Shown piece by piece: positions 59,653-64,000 of a DNA stretch of 64,000 nt; within the stretch, counting starts at the first letter, position 1; each line of letters begins with the position of its first letter. A program made the translations under genes and the position numbers. Below the pieces are notes generated by a model. The model was not told the origin of the DNA and did no database searches. It was given only the letters and a program-made list of their open reading frames with translations. Source of the DNA: Microbacterium schleiferi (GTDB taxonomy: Bacteria; Actinomycetota; Actinomycetes; Actinomycetales; Microbacteriaceae); contig NZ_CP064760.1 in assembly GCF_015565955.1 (NCBI RefSeq), forward strand, positions 2,480,001 through 2,544,000. The letters run 5' to 3'.

Positions 59653-60306
59653 TCAGCGACCGTCGATCCGGCCGCCGGATTCGCGGAGGTAGCACTCCGC
59701 GCACATGGACTCGTACGTGACCCGCTCGGTGGACAGTTCGTCGATGGCTACCTGATCGCCGCTGAAGACAAACCGCCCACCGACCAGACGCGCATTGAAG
59801 ATCGCTTTGCGGCCGCAGCGGCAGATGGTCTTGAGTTCCTCGAGCGAGTGCGCGAGTTCGAGGAGACGTCTCGAGCCCGGGAACGCCTGCGTGCGGAAGT
59901 CGGTCCGGATGCCGTAGGCGAGCACCGGGACCCCGTCGAGCACCACGATTCGCAACAGATCATCGACCTGCTCGGGGGTGAGAAACTGCGCCTCATCGAT
60001 GAGCAAGCAGGCGACATCCGTACGACGGCCATCGGCTTCGGGCACGAGCGCTTCGTTCTCCCGGCGCACCAGCTCACCGCGGTGGTGCGCGAACAACGCC
60101 CGAAGATCCGCAACCGGCGGGATGAGGAAGTCCACCGAACGGGTCACGCCGAGCCGGCTCGAGATGTGATCGGCTTCCTTCGTGTCGATCGCGGGCTTGG
60201 CCAACAGCACGTGCTGACCGCGCTCCTCGTAGTTATACGCCGCCTGCAGGAGAGCAGTCGACTTTCCGGAGTTCATCGCTCCGTAGCGGAAGTACAGCTT
60301 GGCCAC
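59653..60306 (-). CDS. tdk: thymidine kinase
   Basis: 217 residues. P-loop FRYGAMNSGKSTALLQ, Walker B CLLIDEAQFLTPEQVDD, zinc ligands in ICRCGRKA and MCAECYLRE, lasso region FVFSGDQVAI. It salvages thymidine to dTMP. GTG start at 60304-60306. It stands alone, convergent with DUF1295, with mqo upstream in the same direction 31 bases away. Confidence 0.95.
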   Translation of the reverse strand: MAKLYFRYGAMNSGKSTALLQAAYNYEERGQHVLLAKPAIDTKEADHISSRLGVTRSVDFLIPPVADLRALFAHHRGELVRRENEALVPEADGRRTDVACLLIDEAQFLTPEQVDDLLRIVVLDGVPVLAYGIRTDFRTQAFPGSRRLLELAHSLEELKTICRCGRKAIFNARLVGGRFVFSGDQVAIDELSTERVTYESMCAECYLRESGGRIDGR

Positions 60307-60337
60307 GATCGATCTCAGCTCAGCGGAGGGGCGGCGA

Positions 60338-61813
60338 TTACGCCTTCAGGGCGAGACTGCTCGCGGTGTGGGCGAGGCTCTGCCGCGCGGCATCCGGGTC
60401 GCCGTTGAGATGCCCCCCGTAGCTCGGAATGAGCTCACGAAGCGTGCCCTCCCAGTCCCCGATGCGGTCGGGGAAGCTCGACTTCAGGATGTTCAGCATG
60501 ATCGACACCGCCGTCGAGGCACCCGGGGAGGCGCCGAGAAGACCGGCGATCGTGCCGTCGGCCGAGCTGACGACTTCGGTGCCGAACTGCAGCACGCCAC
60601 CCTTGTCGGGATCCTTCTTCATGACCTGCGCCCGCTGACCGGCGTTCAGCAGGATCCAGTCATCGTCCTTGGCGGTGGGCATGAAGGTGCGGAGGCTGTC
60701 GACCTTGCGCTTCTTGCTCTTCAGCAACTCCCCGACGAGGTACCGGATGAGGCTCGGGTTATCGATCGCGACCTTCAGCATCGGCCACAGGTTGCCGGGG
60801 CGAACCTGGGCAATGATGTCGAAGATTGAGCCGCGCTTGAGGAACTTGGGACTGAACGTCGCGAACGGGCCGAACAGCAGCGAGGTCTCGCCGTCGACGA
60901 CGCGGGTATCCAGGTGCGGCACCGACATGGGCGGCGCACCCACGGATGCCTGCGAGTACACCTTCGCGCGATGCTGCGCGACGAGGCTCGGGTTGCTCGT
61001 CTTCAGCCACTGCCCGCCGATGGGGAAGACCCCGTAACCCTTGATCTCGGGGATGCCGGACTTCTGCAGGAGCTTGATCGCCCATCCTCCCGCGCCGACG
61101 AACACGAAACGCGCTCGCGTCTTACCCGGCGTACGACCGACCTGGTTGCGCCACGACACCTCCCAGGTGCCGTCCTTGAGCTTCTTCAAGCCGGTCACCT
61201 GTCGGTCGGTCACGACCCGTCCGCCCCGATGCTGCAGGTTGTCGAACAGTTGCCGCGTGAGGGCGCCGAAGTCGACATCCGTGCCTGCGGGAACGCGGGT
61301 CGCCGCGAACGGCTCGTCGCTCGCGAGTCGCTTCTGCATGAGCAGCGGCGCCCACTGGTTGATGACGCGGGAGTCCTCGCTGTACTCGATCCCGGCAAAG
61401 AGCGGCTGCGTCTTCAGGGCCTCGTAGCGACTCTTCAGGTATGCGACATCCTTCTCGCCGCGCACGAAGGTCATGTGCGGGGTCGAGTTGATGAAAGTCG
61501 ACGGTTCGTCCAGGATGCCGCGCTCGACCAGCGATGCCCAGAACTGGCGGCTGAGCTGGAACTGCTCGTTGATCGAGATCGCCTTGGCGGGGTCGACGCT
61601 GCCGTCGGCCGCTGCCGGCATGTAGTTGAGCTCACACAGAGCGGCGTGGCCCGTGCCGGCGTTGTTCCAGGCGTTCGAGCTCTCGAGGGCGACATCGCCC
61701 AGGCGCTCATACACCTCGATGGTCCAGTCGGGTTCGAGTTCGGAGATGAAGGTGCCCAGGGTGGCGCTCATCACACCGCCACCGATCAGCAGGACGTCGA
61801 CGGGTTCGGTCAC
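60338..61813 (-). CDS. mqo: malate:quinone oxidoreductase
   Basis: 491 residues. VDVLLIGGGVMSATLGTFIS is the FAD-binding motif, followed by family stretches SSNAWNNAGTGHAALCELNY, FVGAGGWAIKLLQKSGIPEI and LLGASPGASTAVSIMLNILK. A peripheral membrane flavoenzyme that oxidises malate to oxaloacetate and passes electrons to (mena)quinone; it is the main malate-oxidising enzyme in many actinobacteria. GTG start at 61811-61813. Confidence 0.96.
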   Translation of the reverse strand: MTEPVDVLLIGGGVMSATLGTFISELEPDWTIEVYERLGDVALESSNAWNNAGTGHAALCELNYMPAAADGSVDPAKAISINEQFQLSRQFWASLVERGILDEPSTFINSTPHMTFVRGEKDVAYLKSRYEALKTQPLFAGIEYSEDSRVINQWAPLLMQKRLASDEPFAATRVPAGTDVDFGALTRQLFDNLQHRGGRVVTDRQVTGLKKLKDGTWEVSWRNQVGRTPGKTRARFVFVGAGGWAIKLLQKSGIPEIKGYGVFPIGGQWLKTSNPSLVAQHRAKVYSQASVGAPPMSVPHLDTRVVDGETSLLFGPFATFSPKFLKRGSIFDIIAQVRPGNLWPMLKVAIDNPSLIRYLVGELLKSKKRKVDSLRTFMPTAKDDDWILLNAGQRAQVMKKDPDKGGVLQFGTEVVSSADGTIAGLLGASPGASTAVSIMLNILKSSFPDRIGDWEGTLRELIPSYGGHLNGDPDAARQSLAHTASSLALKA

Positions 61814-61901
61814 CGGATAAGTCTACGGGCGACCGAGCAGACGTCTCGACGTCAAGAGATCTCGGTACCTCAAACCTGCGAGCGCGGACGCCCGCCGATG
61901 C

Positions 61902-63026
<1,125 letters not shown>

Positions 63027-63053
63027 CTACCGAGCGCCGGGAGGATGGACGAC

Positions 63054-63965
63054 GTGAGCTATCGGGACCTCGGACGCGAACTGTCCAACTGGGGTCGGTG
63101 GGGCACGGACGACGAGCTCGGAACACTCAACCTCGTGACCCCTGAGCGACGCATCGCCGCCGCGCGCAGCATCCGTCACGGCATCACGCTCGATCTGTCG
63201 CTGCCACTCGACGAGAACGGTCCCCAACGCGCGGTCGGCGCTCGCGGCAATCCCGTTCACGTGATGACACGGCTACCCGGCGCACCGGCGTTCCCCGGCG
63301 GCTTCCAGTACGTCGACGACGCCATGTTCCTCCACCTTCAGGCAGCGACGCAGGTAGATGCGCTGGCCCACGTCGCCTACGACGGGATGCTGTACAACGG
63401 AGTGACGCTGGACTCCATCACCGCGGCGGGTGCGTCGAGGCTGGGCGTGCAGAACCTTGCGGGGCATATCACCGGCAGGGGCGTACTCCTCGACATTCCG
63501 CGCTCGCAGCGACGGACCGCGCTCGATCCGCACGAGCCGATCACGAGTGAGGACCTCGAACGGGCTGAAGCATACGCGGGGGTGACGGTGGGTCCCGGAG
63601 ACCTGCTCCTGATCCGCACCGGCTGGCTCGCGACGTTCACGGACCGCCGCGACCGAGAGACGTTCTTTTCATCCGAGCCGGGGCTGGCGCTGGAGACCGC
63701 GCGCTGGCTTCACGAGCGGGACATCGCGTTCGTCGGCGCCGACACCTGGGGAGTGGAGGTCGCACCCTCGAGGTCCGGCGACACGATGCCGCTCCACTGT
63801 GTCCTTATCCGCGACCTGGGAATGCCGCTCGGAGAGATGTTCGTCCTCGACGAGCTCGGCACGATGGCGCACCGACTCGGCCGGGCAGAATTCCATCTAT
63901 CCTGCGCCACGTTGCAGGTAACGGGCGGAGTAGGTACGCCGGTGAGCCCGATCGTGACCTTCTGA
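63054..63965 (+). CDS. cyclase-family (kynurenine formamidase-like) metal hydrolase
   Basis: 303 residues from GTG 63054 (MSYRDLGRELSNWGRWGTDD); GGGAGG lies 9 bases before it, whereas the ATG at 63045 abuts that sequence and is less likely. LHLQAATQVDALAHVAYDGM is the metal site (TQxDALxH variant of the HxGTHxDxPxH motif), then GVLLDIPRSQ and GDLLLIRTGWLATF. This long subgroup includes putative cyclases and formamidases; substrate unknown. Divergent from asd with 81 bases between. Confidence 0.85.
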   Translation: MSYRDLGRELSNWGRWGTDDELGTLNLVTPERRIAAARSIRHGITLDLSLPLDENGPQRAVGARGNPVHVMTRLPGAPAFPGGFQYVDDAMFLHLQAATQVDALAHVAYDGMLYNGVTLDSITAAGASRLGVQNLAGHITGRGVLLDIPRSQRRTALDPHEPITSEDLERAEAYAGVTVGPGDLLLIRTGWLATFTDRRDRETFFSSEPGLALETARWLHERDIAFVGADTWGVEVAPSRSGDTMPLHCVLIRDLGMPLGEMFVLDELGTMAHRLGRAEFHLSCATLQVTGGVGTPVSPIVTF

Positions 63966-64000
63966 TCGAGCGCGCTAGCGGCCAGTGCCGGCGTAGACGG

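Noticed and set aside
63966..64000. possible C-terminal tail (VYAGTGR, stop at 63975-63977) of a minus-strand gene at the right edge
   Set aside because: Only seven codons are visible before the window ends; not enough to support a gene.

Overview
The window is a high-GC, gene-dense chromosomal segment. Gene content and protein style point to an actinobacterium of the Microbacteriaceae, most likely Microbacterium or a close relative. The main clues are an actinobacterial GlnR-type regulator, a MutT1-type NUDIX/phosphatase fusion, a mycobacterium-like sigK-rskA-fasciclin locus, a reduced tad pilus locus with a 6C-type small RNA beside it, a lysine-rich TopA tail, and many 1-4 base start/stop overlaps. 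Most of the window is ordinary core and accessory chromosome. I see no prophage, CRISPR array or large island.

Layout. 1-3.6 kb: minus-strand FUSC, YgfZ and nitrobindin-like genes plus two small membrane proteins. 3.7-8.1 kb: plus-strand glnR, ppk1, mutT1-like and phosphopantetheinyl transferase. 8.1-13.5 kb: minus-strand M1 aminopeptidase coupled to a Pls/PosA-type NRPS (poly-amino-acid synthetase architecture), which the adjacent phosphopantetheinyl transferase could activate. 13.6-17.8 kb: pstSCAB with a PHO box. 17.8-20.3 kb: a DUF559/AbiEi-like gene among three copies of a nested palindrome, pabC, a candidate structured RNA and another long palindrome. 21-23.2 kb: rskA-sigK and a divergent FAS1 lipoprotein with a SigK-like promoter. 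23.2-25.5 kb: vapBC, tRNA-Lys, and an ECF sigma factor with a membrane partner. 25.5-30.7 kb: NmrA-type oxidoreductase, MOSC protein, then an arsR-arsC fusion, arsC, aquaporin and chrA. 30.7-38.1 kb: nicotinamidase, MMPL, EamA, LysR and a TDT transporter gene cut by an IS5-family element. 38.1-44.6 kb: tRNA-Thr, a secreted hydrolase, holB, tmk, topA. 44.7-47.8 kb: tad locus and 6C-like RNA. 48-64 kb: acs, tetR-MFS between two repeat copies, ridA, DUF4177, a class A PBP, a phosphoesterase, tRNA-Pro, a HAD phosphatase, a FadR regulator, DUF1295, tdk, mqo, asd and a cyclase-family hydrolase.

A striking property is that six otherwise intact genes (glnR, M1 peptidase, pabC, chrA, fadR, TDT transporter) each carry exactly one single-base indel in a short G/C run. 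In every case one base restores a full-length family member with a length divisible by three. This looks more like homopolymer error in the assembly than real gene decay, so these genes are marked as frameshifted with that caveat. The IS insertion in the TDT gene is independent of this and appears real: one copy of the CTAG target restores the frame exactly.

The most noteworthy items are the Pls-like synthetase with its coupled peptidase and nearby phosphopantetheinyl transferase; the cysteine-free ArsR domain fused to ArsC in an operon that uses an aquaporin in place of an arsenite pump; three families of nested palindromic intergenic repeats; the 78-nt candidate structured RNA; the 6C-like RNA; and the duplicated 3' end of tRNA-Thr.
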